64,000 bases of DNA, taken from the NCBI GenBank assembly GCA_028583685.1, contig JAMXIF010000002.1, positions 59,675,122 to 59,739,121 on the forward strand. The letters run 5' to 3'. Shown here piece after piece: positions 33,076-44,280 of the stretch; positions within the stretch are counted from its first letter, which is position 1, and every line of letters starts with the position of its first letter. The notes under the pieces are model-generated. The model had not been told where the DNA came from and made no database searches. It was given only the letters and a program-made list of their open reading frames with translations. Made by a program: the position numbers and the translations under genes. Source of the DNA: Petaurus breviceps papuanus (lineage: Eukaryota > Chordata > Mammalia > Diprotodontia > Petauridae).

Positions 33076-33749
33076 CTGTATCAAAGGAACTTGTACAGAA
33101 GGACCTAGCAACTCCTTTTATGTAGGGAGAACAATCAATTGAAAACAGTTATCATTTCATTCTATCTAAGGCTGTTCACTATTCCTGCTTCTTTATGGAT
33201 GTAAAGTAAATCTTTGGCATACGTCTCAAAGTATGTAGGATGTACAAATACATCTTGTCATCACATCATGGGGAAGAGAACATATGTTTCCTCTGATCTT
33301 TGAAGAAAAAGGATAGACTTTTATGGAAGTCTCTTGGAATTTCTTAGATGTAGATCACTGGGACATGGAGGGAAAAGGAAGGGAAATCCACATTGCAATC
33401 TACTCTGAAAAATGCATGTGTATCAGTGAAGATTTTGCTTCAAGGAATATAAGCCAGTCATTTCTTGTTTTTTTCTTCTCTTATTTCAACCAGAGCCCTT
33501 TTGTTAGAAGAAAAACTTTCAGAAAGTCTAGTTTAATAGCATTGGTAAAATTAACCATTCATCCCAGTTACTCAACTTTTTTTGCCCTCAATTTCCTCTC
33601 TCCCTAATTTTAGCCATATAATCATTTACTTCAGTAACATTCCCTCCTCTCTCCATGAATATCATAGACCCTGGACCTTCTGCCATTTTTGTCCCAGTAA
33701 CCTTTAATTCTGGGTAATTTCCAATAACTTTCTTTTCTTTCCTATTTAT
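33076..33749. other. No gene or clear repeat recognised
   Basis: Nothing recognised; AT-rich. Confidence 0.35.
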
Positions 33750-34340
33750 ATGCTGTTGAATGTTGCTATAGTATGTCACTTTGGGGGGGGGGTGTCCCAG
33801 GATTCTGTTCTTTATTTTGTTCTATTCATTGTTGCTATTAATAACTTGAAAGAAAATGAAGGAGACATGCTTATCGAATTTGCAAGTTACATGAAACTGG
33901 GAGGGAAATCTAATATATCAGGTGGTAAAAATCAGAACTCCAAAAGATACTGACAGGTTAGAATGATGGACCAAATCTAAGAATGTGAAAATTAACAGAT
34001 ATAAACTTAAAGTTCTACTTTTGGATTTTAAATGCAAATTTAAAAGATAAGAGGGAAGTTGGTAGGCAACAATTCCTGTGGAGAAAATAGGATTAGGGTT
34101 TTAGTGAACTATAATCTCAATATGATTTAACAGTGTGTCATGGCAGTCAAAAAAGTTAATGGAATCTCTGACTGCAATATTGTGGAGATAAAATCAATAA
34201 GACTTGTCTACTAATTCACTTTGGAAAGCTAAGGAAAGAAAAGAATAAAAAATAACTCAGGAGTTTTGAGCTTAGTTGACTGGGAAGATGTTGGTGTAAG
34301 TAACAGAAATAAATAAGCAAATAGAAAGACCAATTTTGGG
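33750..34340 (+). mobile_element. CR1/L3 LINE, RT core region
   Basis: The forward frame around 33790-33910 reads SQDSVLYFVLFIVAINNLKE, then MLIEFASYMKLGG, the equivalent of the CR1 'PQGSVLGPVLFNVFINDLD...LSKFADDTKLGG' block with the FADD active site degraded. Further downstream text ('aaagttaatggaatctctga') is like the CR1 segment after the RT. A ten-base G run (33782-33791) lies at its start. Confidence 0.68.
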
Positions 34341-34364
34341 GAAAGAAGAAGACGAGTTCAGTTT

Positions 34365-34560
34365 GTGATACAGGATCAAAAATTAAGAGCTAAAAGCAAC
34401 CTTAGAGACCACTTAGTCTAAGCTCTTCATTTTACACATGAGAAATTAAACCCCAAAGATGTTAGATAACTTATATGAGATCACACAAGTAGTAAGGACA
34501 TGAACCCATGTCCTCTGATTCCAATTCCAAAATTTCACCACTTTTTACAATGTTGAGCTT
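34365..34560 (-). mobile_element. MIR/THER-type SINE
   Basis: 'agcaaccttagagaccactt', 'attttacacatgagaaatta', 'gatcacacaagtagtaagga', 'cccatgtcctctgattccaa' in reverse orientation. Confidence 0.68.
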
Positions 34561-34699
34561 ATAGTTCCTGTAGACACTTCAAATGGGTATACTATAGGTG
34601 ATTTGAAATACAGGCTAGAACTAAGTGGATAATGAAGAAATGGAAGCAATAAGTGCAGACTCCTATTTCTTTCCTTTGGCTCCCAGATATTTGTATATA

Positions 34700-34830
34700 T
34701 GTCTTTCCTTCTATTCGACTGCAAACTTATTCAGAGTAGAATCTGTGTTATATCTGTCCTTATAACCCCAGTGCCTATCACAGTACCTTGCACATAGTAG
34801 GCATTTAATAAATGATGAATGAATGAAAAT
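34700..34830 (+). mobile_element. L2 LINE 3' end
   Basis: 'ataaccccagtgcctatcac', 'cttgcacatagtaggcattt', 'aataaatgatgaatgaatga' are the L2 tail. Confidence 0.75.
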
Positions 34831-34989
34831 TCCTTTCCTTCTGCATCAGTGAATTATTTTTCCTGTAACCAACATGTTCTTGGTTGGATTCTTTCTCTTC
34901 CCACTGTTTTTAGGAAAACTTGTTCCCCCTAGCCCTGGGAGTCTTCTTTAAGAAGGATTGTAATCACTGGGTTTTAATTATGGGGTATC

Positions 34990-35150
34990 ATCCCCTGGAG
35001 ATTTTTGGAAAGGGTCCAAAATATAACTCAAGTGATGGAAAACACTATTTAGGCAGTAAGATGAAAGGAAATGTTTAGTTTAGAAAAACAAAAAGCTGAA
35101 GTGGATTAATTTTTAAAAAGATATGAAAATTTCCTTTAAAGGAAAAAAAA
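34990..35150 (+). mobile_element. L3/CR1 LINE 3' fragment
   Basis: Resembles the forward L3 stretch after the RT ('ggaaagggtccaaaatataa', 'aatgtttagtttagaaaaac'). Weak. Confidence 0.38.
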
Positions 35151-36235
35151 GGTAGCTGTTCACTTATACCACAGTAGAGGGATATCAGGATATGGTACTG
35201 AGTTGAAGTAGGTGGTATCAAAGTTAAAGAAAGAATATGGTAGCAGCAGAGTGGTGGTGTTGGGGAGCAGGGAGGCAGGGCAGAGTCTCTTATCTATATA
35301 GTCTGGAGGGTGCAGTCTTCTATGGTTATATAGTGACTTAATAATTGTAAAGGTAGTAAAGCAGAAGAGATGAAGAAAAGCCAAGAGAGATTTCTTATAG
35401 TCAGAAGACTCATAAAGATCCTTTGATCCCAGGGCATAGGGGCATCTGATCCCTATACAAATCGACACGTCTTGGAGTATAACCACTCCTTTGGGAGCTC
35501 TTCACAATCTGCTTTGGATACAGAGCAAGAGGAGATGGGACTGGAGCCACCTCAGGGTGAGCAAGCCCCTTCCCTGCCCTCTCTAAACTCTAAGAGGCTT
35601 CAGATCTTACCTGAGGGCAAACTATCCAAATTATTTTTTGTTTGAACCTGAAATTGAAGGTAAATGATGGGTAGAAAAAGTCAAGAAAGCACAAGAACAT
35701 AGTTTTTTTTGAGGCAGAAAGGAAACAATCAATGGATCCGGATGCTCTGAGTTATTCTGATAGCCACAAGGGTAATACCAGAGCACTATGGCTGTGTGGT
35801 TAGTTAGTCAGGGAGTTTGGGTCCTACTGGGCATGTTCACACAACTCAACCTCCTACCCTTTAGTTCCATTATCAAACCTGGTGTGGGTTTTTGAGAGGG
35901 AAAAGATGGTGACTTCCTCACAGTTTATGTACCCCCATAGCTACCAGGGCTTTGTATTCTAGGGCTGTTGCCCCAAGAATCAACAGATTCTCCCTAAAGG
36001 AACTATCTTCTCTTGCTTGTTTGATTTTTTTTTCTCCCTACCAGCCCCTCTTCAAAATCAGGCTCAAAAAAAATGCAATATAAGTATTTTACCTTCCAGT
36101 AAAGTCCAAAACCTCTCAGAGCTTGGAGAGAGCAGGGAAGGGACTTGCCCATCCTCAACCATTATTCCCTCTTCTTGTCCAGAGTTCAAGTTATTTTTGA
36201 GGAATTCCAAAAGCATTCTTATATAATTCTAGAGT
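35151..36235. other. No gene or clear repeat recognised
   Basis: About 1.1 kb without recognised repeats; no coding region supported. Confidence 0.4.
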
Positions 36236-36239
36236 TCTT

Positions 36240-36420
36240 CAGTGCAAATGATGGATCAATTTGTAGGATTCTTGATTTGAGTCAGAAAGCACCTTGAATG
36301 AAGTAAAGAGAGATTAAATGACTTGGCCAGGGTCACACATCTAGTTAATTATCTGAAGCAGTATTTGAACCCAGGTCGTCTTGAATCCAGATCCAGGGTT
36401 CTAATCACTATATACAAGCT
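36240..36420 (-). mobile_element. MIR/THER-type SINE
   Basis: 'gattaaatgacttggccagg', 'gtcacacatctagttaatta', 'tttgaacccaggtcgtcttg' in reverse orientation. Confidence 0.65.
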
Positions 36421-36639
36421 GGTCTTGGTTTTCGCCAAACCTTCCAATCTGATCAGAGCAGAAAGTCCTTAACAGATTATTAGATGATATAGTGAATTAT
36501 GAAAATCCAGTTGCCTGATTTTGCTATCACTTTTCATGCCATGACCTGAGGAATTTTAGACCTCCTTTTAAGGGGCTATAACCTTGTTGGCATAACCTTT
36601 TCATCCCTTAAACTCTTTCAAATGCCTTCCTCAGAGACA

Positions 36640-36800
36640 AAGAATTGACATCAGTCTTGAGAGCTATAAATATTCACACATGGTTCTATTGTGGCTTCCC
36701 TAGGGGTAAGTGTGTTTCCTTGCCTCCACTGGAATTCTTCAAGCAAAGAAGGTAATATTCTGACTCCAAATTCAGTGTCCTTTCCACCAAACTGCATTAC
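36640..36800 (+). mobile_element. L3/CR1-like 3' fragment
   Basis: 'tggcttccctaggggtaagt', 'cctccactggaattcttcaa', 'gcaaagaaggt' resemble the L3 3' end '...ttccctagagg...ggaggtcttcaagcagagg'. Weak. Confidence 0.4.
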
Positions 36801-36879
36801 ATTTTCTCTAAAGTGATGAAAGAAAGAGGACAGAAGTGACTGGAAGCAGCATTTCTATGTCATCAGATACCTTCCTGGC

Positions 36880-37860
36880 TAACCTCCTTGAGTAAGTCAT
36901 CTACAATCCGTGCCTTCACTACCTCTTCTTTCATTCTCTTCCAAACCTTTACAATCTGGCTTCTGACCTCATCATTCAACTCTAACTTCATTTTCCGTAG
37001 TTACCACTGATATCTTAATTGCCAAACCTAATGGCCTTTTCTGATTCTTGATCTTCTGAATTCTGCAGCATTCCACACTAAAGGTGACTGATCATTCTCT
37101 TCTGTTGAATAATCCCTTCTCTGGATTTTTATTCAGGGCCCTCTCCTCATCCTCCTTCTCTCTGTCCAATAGTTTCTTTTCAGTCTTCTTTGCTGACTCT
37201 TCATGTAAAGCCTACTAATTATGAGTGTCTCCCAAAATTCTATTCTGGATCTTTTTTTCTTTTTTTCTTTTCTTTATACAACTTCACTTGGTGACCTTAT
37301 CAGCTCCCATGTGTTCAGTTGTATAATCTTTAATACAGATACTTAGCAGATTATATCCAACCCTAGCCTGTCTCCTGAGCAACAGCAGCATAGCTCCAAC
37401 TGCATCTTGGATATTTCAAACTGGATGTCCTATAAGTATGTAAAGCTCAACTGAACTCATTATTTTCCCTCTCCAAACTTCTTTCTTTATTTCCTTATTA
37501 CTGTTAAGGACCTCACCATTGGCCCAGTCACCCAGACTTGCAAACTCAGTATTCTCTAACTCTTTTCTCTCACTCACCCCACATATCCAATCAGTTGCCA
37601 AATCTTATTGCTTTTTACCTTCCCAACATCTCCTTTCCTCTTTACTCATAAATTATACAACCCTAGTTCTTGCCCTCATCACCTCTAAAATATAACACTC
37701 TCAATTATAACATACTGACATCCACCCAACTACAGTGATATATCTGCATTTCTTCAAGTATGGCGCCCAATTTCCCATCTCCATTTCTTTGGACAGGTTT
37801 GCTCTCATTTCTGGAATGCTTCACTTCCCTTCTTCTGCCCCTTAGTTTTCTTGTCAAGTA
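36880..37860 (+). mobile_element. L2 LINE, RT region
   Basis: Forward translation gives L2 RT blocks: TSFSVVTTDILIAKPNGL near 37000 (equivalent of 'TALLKVTNDLLLAADSG'), LSPEQQQHSSNCILDISNWM near 37390 (equivalent of 'LSADLQSRISNCLSDISNWM'), and THPTYPISCQILLLF near 37580 (equivalent of 'THPHPIQSVTKSC'). Truncated at both ends, many stops. Confidence 0.68.
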
Positions 37861-38055
37861 GTTGCTAAATATGAAGCTAATTAGAGAAAGCAGTGACCAT
37901 TCAAGTGATGAGTATGGGACTATGAATATTCCTAGGCACAGTTTTCAAGCAGAGAGACCAAGGCTACAAATGAAAATCTCTATTCTCCTCATTCCAGGTA
38001 TAGAGAAAAACCATACTTATACATTTTGTGTTGAATCTGTGACTCTTAGAGGTTT

Positions 38056-38192
38056 CTTTTACAAGATAGAAATATATATGTGTGTATGTCTATAAATGTA
38101 TGTATATGTATGTGTATGTATACACATATGTGTATGCATATGTGTATAAATACGTGTATATATACATATATGTATACACACATATATTTAAA
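38056..38192. repeat. (TATG)/(TGTATA) microsatellite
   Basis: An impure run of TATG, TGTATA and ACACATA units, directly visible. Confidence 0.9.
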
Positions 38193-38673
38193 TGGAAGAG
38201 GCATGAGATTGTTCCTACTTGGGAAATGTGTGTAGAGATTGTTTTCTGTTGCTTACTATTAATTTTTCTGTCAAATAAATGTTTATTGTTTTAATGCTTC
38301 TCCGTGCCAGGTCTGTAAGCATAGTAAGCTACTGAATACCTAAATCTCAGCTAACTTTAGATGTACCCAGTTTTCTATCCAGATGGCCTGGCTCAGTATA
38401 AAAGCAAACTGAGAAATTCGATGCTACTTAGAATCTCTCTCCTTCCCATCCCCAATTGAACCAGTGCCTGAGAAGGTCCAGAACTGGCTAGATTATAGGT
38501 TATATAAATCAGACTTTCTTCTGAACAATATTAGCTAAGGGTAACTATTGTTTGCATTACACTTTGGTCTCAATCTGCTAATTTCAGGTCAAAGGCAGCT
38601 GAACAAATAGCTTCATATCAGTAAATAGGAAAAGCCCTAGAAAAACAAAGGAAACCAGTTTTTAGATAAAGCA

Positions 38674-38871
38674 TAGGTTCTAACTTTTTTTTGCATCACA
38701 GACCTCTTTGGCGGTCTGTGAAGCCTATGGACTCTTTCTCAAAAATAATGTGTTGTTTTGTTGTTTCAAATGAATGAAAAGAAACATGCAGGATTACAAA
38801 GAAAGTCAATTATATTGACAGTAATAAAATTATTATGAAACAAGATGATGGACCCCAGGTTAAGAACCCCA
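38674..38871 (+). mobile_element. Nonautonomous hAT-like MITE with recognisable TIRs
   Basis: Left end AGGTTCTAACTTTTTTT and right end GGTTAAGAACCCC are inverted repeats of the CAGGGGTTCTTAACC type seen in Charlie-like hAT MITEs. The body 'gcatcacagacctctttggc', 'gtctgtgaagcctatggact', 'ggattacaaagaaagtcaat' and 'gatggaccccaggttaagaa' is shared with 12730-12970 and 46018-46182. About 200 bp, no coding capacity. Confidence 0.6.
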
Positions 38872-39870
38872 ATAAAGCTTCCCTCAGGAACCCCCAGTAA
38901 TAGAGAACTTGACCAGCAAATAAGCAGTTAACTATGAAAGCTACCAACATGAGCTAGCTGTCAGTGTCCTGTGATCTGAAGTGATATGAAGAGATCATAC
39001 TCTGTGTTTCTTTCAGTATGAAGTAAAAATTTCAAAGGAGGATTTCACCACTTAGCCCTGTGGGTCCCCATTAACATCTGTGGAACCTCAACTGACCCTC
39101 CATGCTCCCATCCTATAAGACTGCAAAGGCTGGTTCTGTTTGTCAATTCCATCTGGTCTCAGGGGACCCAATTACCAAGGACTTGCCGACCTAGAGCCCT
39201 ATGTAGAACTCTCTACCACTCCCTGCATTTGGAGAGAGAACATAGTGCAGACAAAGATACAACCCTGTGCCCTACTAACTCTGACTTCCATCATAATAAT
39301 CCTGTGGCTGGCAAATTCCTATCTCCTGTGCCCCTAAATTCTGTGATTAAGAGTCTCTTTGCTAAAGTGAAAACTGCTATTCCATATTTCCACTTTCTAT
39401 CATTATAACTATCTATTTCTACTCTCATTCCAACTCAGATCAGCTAAATGAACCCCTTTCCTCCCCTGCCCTTTCCTACATTGAGCCTTCAGGAAGATCT
39501 GCTTGATTATAACAAGGCCCTTTATTCTAGATTTCTTCCTCTTCCACTCTTCTCATCTTCTTATGCTTATGGAAATACGACTCTCTCTAGAAGACATTGC
39601 ATCTCAGCATTAACTGCATTTTTTTCATGCCCTCCAACCATCCTGAACTAGGGGGAGGAGTTAGTACAGTCCTGACTCCCCACTGACATGTCTAGAATCT
39701 CTCTATGCAGAAACTACCTTCAACTTTAAGGTTTGTGTCTTCCATCACCTAGTCCAGATACTTCTTGGAATTATAATGACCTGCTGGTCACTTCTTTCTG
39801 AAACAATTTAGTTTCCTGGTTATTCTCTTCTCTGCCTTAGCTTCTGCTCTCATATACATGGACTTGATAT

Positions 39871-39940
39871 CCATCCATCCATCCATCCATCCATCCATCC
39901 ATCCATCCATCCATCCATCTATCTGTCTGTCTATCTATCT
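39871..39940. repeat. (ATCC)n microsatellite
   Basis: About 12 ATCC units followed by CTAT and CTGT variants. Confidence 0.97.
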
Positions 39941-40124
39941 CTATCCCCTACATATGGGTATGTATTATATTATATACATATAATACCTAATATACATATA
40001 TATTTTAAAAATGTCTATCAATTTCTCTATAGATTTATATATCCCCTATATGTATGTATATCTCCACTATATGTAATAAACATTTACATTTTAAAAATCT
40101 CTTTCTCTTTCTCTCTTTCTTAAT

Positions 40125-40211
40125 CCACTGTGAAAGGAAATGATAAACCACTCTGGTGTTTTTGCCAAGAAAACCCCATATGGGATTATGAAGAGTCAGA
40201 CTCAACTGAAT
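40125..40211 (+). mobile_element. MAR1-like SINE 3' end
   Basis: 'aaatgataaaccactctggt', 'ttgccaagaaaaccccatat', 'gaagagtcagactcaactga' is the MAR1 3' part. A (CTAT)n run follows directly and probably grew from its tail. Confidence 0.75.
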
Positions 40212-40219
40212 GACTGAAC

Positions 40220-40220
<1 letters not shown>

Positions 40221-40269
<49 letters not shown>

Positions 40270-40275
40270 GTATCT
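40221..40275. repeat. (CTAT)n microsatellite
   Basis: About 12 uninterrupted CTAT units after the SINE tail. Confidence 0.97.
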
Positions 40276-41439
40276 AATCTAAATATCTGTCCCCTACAGC
40301 ATTCTGGCCTCCAAATTAATCAGTTTTTCTATATAATATGGTCCATTTCAGCAACTCACGCAATGGTCCTATTTTACATCTTACCATTAACTAACAATAT
40401 GTGATGCCATTATTTTGAACTCTTTCCTTCCCTTCTCTATTCATAATCTCCATTTCTTCTTTTACCTTACTTGTCTTAAACCTATTTTTCAGCCTTACAA
40501 TGACCCCTGGTATCACCATCTCCCCTTGTTTTTATAATCTATCCCTTTTGCTTTGACCTCAACTTTCCATTCTCATTTTACCATATCCAAAATGGAATTC
40601 CTTATTTTCTCCTCTAAACTACTTTTCCTCTAAATATCCTCATTAAATTTAAGGGTAACAGCCCCATTTGAGTCACACAGGGTCACCATCAAGGAATCAT
40701 CTTGACAATTTCATTTTTTTCATGTTCCACATCATGTCCCATATCTTGTCAATTCTATCTCCACAAGTCTCTTACACATGTTCCTTTTTTAAAATTAACA
40801 GGACTATCCCTCTACTTTGGGACCTGTCAAAATCATACTCCTGAGGTACAGACTTGACCATATCACTCCCTTGCTTAAAAATAATTAAAGACTCTTCATT
40901 TAATTTAATAAAAAATAACAAGAATGTAAGGCACTCCAAAATCTGGCTTTTTCTTCCATCCTCATTCATTTCATATCACTACCCTTAGTGTACTTTATGG
41001 TCTAGCCCAGTTAGCCTGCTGGCTTTTCCATGAACTTGATAGTTTATCTTTTGGCTGCTGTGTGTTTGCACAAGCCCTCTCCCTTCCCTGTGTAAACTCT
41101 GGCCTCATCTCTTCTTCTCAGAATCCTTAGCAAAATTCAAAATTTAGCTCATATGCCATATTGCATTGGAAGCCTTTCATGATTTCCTTAGTTGCTAGTA
41201 TTCTCTCCCTCTTTCCCAAATTATCATATATCTGTTTATCTGTTTTATACTCCAAGGAGAATGTAAGATCCTTAAGCTGCTCAATATATACTTTTTCATT
41301 TTATCACCAGCACCTAAACAATATTTTGCACATAAGAGGCACTAAATAAATGCGTATTGGATTCGATTTAGGGTAGTTGCTTTTTAAAATCATTTCTGCC
41401 CCACCATATTACCCTTATTTTATACCTCTTTTAAAAAAA

Positions 41440-41640
41440 AAGGATTACAGATTTAGATTCAGAAGGGATCTTAGGGGCAATCTAATCTAACCTTTTCTTT
41501 GAACAGATAAGAAAAATGGAGTGCAGAGAGAGGTCAAAACCGAGGCAAAATAATGGTCCTTTAGGTAGTAAATGGGATTAAAACCCAAGACCTCTGATTC
41601 CAAATCTAGTACCTGTATTCTTTCCACTGTACCATATTCT
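41440..41640 (-). mobile_element. MIR/THER-type SINE
   Basis: 'ttcagaagggatcttagggg', 'gaacagataagaaaaatgga', 'aaacccaagacctctgattc', 'ttccactgtaccatattc' in reverse orientation. Confidence 0.7.
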
Positions 41641-41799
41641 CATATCCTGTTGTTTCCTCTAAAGCCTCTGCTAAGAGAGCATAAATTTTAAAAATGGAAT
41701 TGAAAATGGGTGATTCATTTGAAAATTGACAGGGTGGGAGAATCTGCTGGTTGGGAAAAATATGAAAAGAAAAAAAAAGTACAAGAAAAAATAAATCCT

Positions 41800-41910
41800 C
41801 CCCCCCCCCCCAAAAAAAAAAGCCTGGAGGTTTGTAATTGGCATAGATACCCTCTCCACCAAAAAAAAAAAAAGAAGCCTAGAGGTTTGTAATTGGCATA
41901 GATATCTTTC
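41800..41910. repeat. Local 55-bp tandem duplication with C/A runs
   Basis: The block 'agcctggaggtttgtaattg' plus 'gcatagatac' (41821-41850) recurs at 41877-41906 ('agcctagaggtttgtaattg', 'gcatagata'), separated by an A run. A C run (41800-41809) and two A runs flank it. Few differences, so the duplication is recent. Confidence 0.88.
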
Positions 41911-42079
41911 TGGGTTGCCAGCTGTCACTGTCTCTGAGTCTTTACCGAGGAGAGATGTAGAAAAACCCCCAGGGCCAAAATGTAGACACACCAGTTAAAC
42001 TGAAGAAGGAGTGGGGGGTTGGGAAGGAGGGCAAAAAAATAAAAACACAAAAAGAAAGAAACAAGCTTAGGTCAAAATA

Positions 42080-42720
42080 ATAGCTTTCTCCTTTATCTCC
42101 GGTAACTGAGCGTCAGCACGAAAAGGTCTCGTTAGCCCAGCTGCCCCAGCGTCACACCTGCCACAGCATGAGATCCTTCCTTGGTTCTGTGATAAGAGCA
42201 GAGTAGGCTGGGGTAGGGGGTGGGGGTGGGAGTGGGATGACTGGGTCATTGTTCCCTGTCTGTCTCTCTGGTGCTATTTTTACACCTGAGTGAAAACTGA
42301 GCCCCGTGCTGCTTGTTCCTTCACCCGGCATTACCATGAGATTCTCAGCCCCCAGGAGAGAGAAGTCATCTTGTCTTCTAAAAATAGCTTTAATGAATAA
42401 CAGAGCAGAGGGACTTTAATCGGGTTAGTGGCGGTACCCACTGAAGCCGTGAAATTCAGTGGGCTGGTGGCTCTGGAAGCTCGGTCTTTTCACATTGAAA
42501 GAAGTGTTTGCCTGTGGCCAGAGCTGGGGGTGAATGATGTTGGTGTTCTGCTCTGACCTGGGCAGGGAGGCTGTTGTTGTTACTGTTATTATCTGTTGCT
42601 ACTTTTAATATCATCAGACAGTAAGGCTGATGAGGGCCTACTAGATGCACTCATGTTTTGACATTACCTGGAGAAGTGTCCCCCACCTCCTTACTTTGTG
42701 AGTGCATGCTCCACTTGGGC
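42080..42720. promoter_or_regulatory. Repeat-free, GC-richer block with clustered motif matches (possible enhancer)
   Basis: No repeat recognised over about 640 bp, base composition richer in GC and CpG than its surroundings, and several consensus-like factor sites: a MEF2-type CTAAAAATAG (42378-42387), a T-box-type TCACACCT (42152-42159), a second weaker TTACACCT (42280-42287), and CACCTG E-boxes overlapping both. No splice-bounded open frame. Motif matches of this length occur by chance, so regulatory function is inference. Confidence 0.3.
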
Positions 42721-42879
42721 CCGAGCTTGGCTTACTTTTTTTTTTTAACCCAGCATTTTTGTTGAACACAACTTTTAGAGAACAGAGAGGTTGGAGGTTA
42801 CCAGAGGGAGGTCACAGTTCTAATCTACAGCATTCACTATAATGGCAGCTTCTCCTCTGCCCCTTGATTTGGGAGACTG

Positions 42880-43205
42880 CCTGCAGTGGATGCAACACTA
42901 GATTTAGAGTCAAAGAGACTTAGGTTTGAAATCTGCCTCTGACATTTCTCACTCATTTTATAGAAGAGGGAACTGAGGTCCAGAGAGAAGAGCCTTGGTC
43001 TACTAACACAGGTGATAAGTGAAACTCTGATCTGGTGACCCTAAATTCAGCATTTTTGAGTTCAAGTCTCTTTATATGGCCTCCCACCATCTGTAAAATG
43101 GGGATGGGGAAATGATACTGATTGCATGTATCACCAAGGATTGTTATGAGGCTCAAATGAAATTAGGTAAAATGTTTTGCAAACCTCGCAGCCACATAGA
43201 AAAGT
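42880..43205 (+). mobile_element. MIR-like SINE split by a reversed MIR
   Basis: Forward MIR head ('agatttagagtcaaagagac', 'aaatctgcctctgacatttc') and tail ('ccatctgtaaaatggggatg', 'ggattgttatgaggctcaaa', 'aatgttttgcaaacctcgca') are separated at about 42955-43075 by a reversed MIR ('gaagagggaactgaggtcca'). Confidence 0.65.
42955..43075 (-). mobile_element. MIR fragment nested in a MIR-like SINE
   Basis: 'atagaagagggaactgaggt', 'ccagagagaagagccttggt' and 'gtgaccctaaattcagcatt' in reverse orientation. Confidence 0.6.
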
Positions 43206-43209
43206 CAAC

Positions 43210-43452
43210 TATTAGAAGTTAACAGCCTTAACTGTTAAATTCCTTTAGGAAACTCCTCACAGCACAATCTCAGCACCCACTCCACTTGCTTTCTCTAAAA
43301 TTGTTACCTTCTTTTTCTGTAACTTTCCTTGACAACTACATTTGCATTTGTTACTCTTCAGCTATGGCTTCCTACTCCACCCACACACCTGCTATTATCT
43401 CCCTCTAGGGTTTCCCTAAACCGGAAGCCAACATTATTTAAAAATCTCCTCC

Positions 43453-43501
<49 letters not shown>

Positions 43502-43511
43502 NNNNNNNNNN

Positions 43512-43562
<51 letters not shown>

Positions 43563-44280
43563 CCCAAGCTATCTTTTCAGTCTTATCTCCCATCTACTTC
43601 CTCCTCTCCTTGACTTACTCTATGATCTTGTCAAACCGGGCAACTCATTTTCTAAGATGTTCTACCCATTTCTCTCTCTGTGCCTTCACTTGTGCCTTCT
43701 ATACCTGGAATACTCTCTCCCTTCCCACATCTCCTCTTTTAGGGAAGAGTAATAACTAGAAATGTTTTCACCTGGGGCAAGTAGCCTGAAATATGCCATC
43801 AAAATGTTGCTGGTAAATTTGCCATGGGGAGGAGACAGATAGCCATCAGCATATCAGGATGCCACCTCCTGCATAACACCTGGTTTCTTCCCATTTTAAC
43901 TAATTATTCCTGCTATCATCTAAGCTTGATTATTTTTATTCTGCTGAAAGATTGCAAAGGCTATCAATGTCTCTTAAATTTCAGCACCCTTGGACAAAGC
44001 CCCTCCATCCCTTCCCTAGTTATGTCTCTGTTTAAATGACAACTCAGTATAATCTCCCTAATGATAGTCCCCTCCCCCAAGCAATCTCTTCCTCCTTTGG
44101 ACTCTTAAAGTACCTTCTTTGTAGTTCTTATTAAATTTGTACTTTGTATTGTTTTTATTTGTGAACTTTATATCTCTCCTGCTAAATTTTAAGTCCTTTG
44201 AAGGTTATTGGCACTTGGTATTCATCTTGGTATTTTCTCTTATGACCTAACAGTGCTTTGGTATTATTGAATTTAATAAT
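43210..44280 (+). mobile_element. L2 LINE 3' part (decayed)
   Basis: Forward L2 end-of-ORF2 phrases: 'tgtgccttcacttgtgcctt', 'ctatacctggaatactctct', and a tail near 44160-44230 ('aaattttaagtcctttgaag'). A CA microsatellite with an assembly gap lies inside. Middle section 43745-44030 is not recognisable. Confidence 0.48.
43455..43558. repeat. (CA)n microsatellite containing a 10-N assembly gap
   Basis: About 23 CA units on each side of ten Ns at 43502-43511. Because the unit continues unchanged across the gap, the true length is unknown. Confidence 0.97.

Larger units (their letters stand above)
39050..41365 (+). mobile_element. L2 LINE with endonuclease scrap, internal loss and 3' end
   Basis: Around 39570-39670 a forward frame reads TTLSRRHCISALTAFF, followed in another frame by a GGGV-like block, compatible with the L2 endonuclease stretch 'ETWLSPEDTASPAAL...GGGVGLLL'. 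From about 40500 the text matches the L2 RT end ('catatccaaaatggaattcc', 'gaccatatcactcccttgct'), and the 3' tail is clear at 41250-41365 ('gaatgtaagatccttaagct', 'gaggcactaaataaatgcgt'). Microsatellites and a SINE scrap occupy the middle. Some parts between 39050 and 40450 are uncertain. Confidence 0.55.

Noticed and set aside
36636-36706. Apparent plus-strand exon with acceptor CTTCCTCAG and donor GTAAGTG and one open frame
   Set aside because: The text around the donor matches an L3/CR1 3' end phrase, so the splice-like signals are probably accidental within a repeat.
38082-38294. Tyr/Val-rich open frame
   Set aside because: Translation of the TATG microsatellite.
39840-40290. Possible CRISPR-like or satellite array in the repeated ATCC and CTAT stretches
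   Set aside because: Units are four bases long without spacers; these are plain microsatellites.
43329-43613. Open frames with Thr-His or Cys-Val repeats
   Set aside because: They are translations of the CA/TG microsatellite and run across the N gap.
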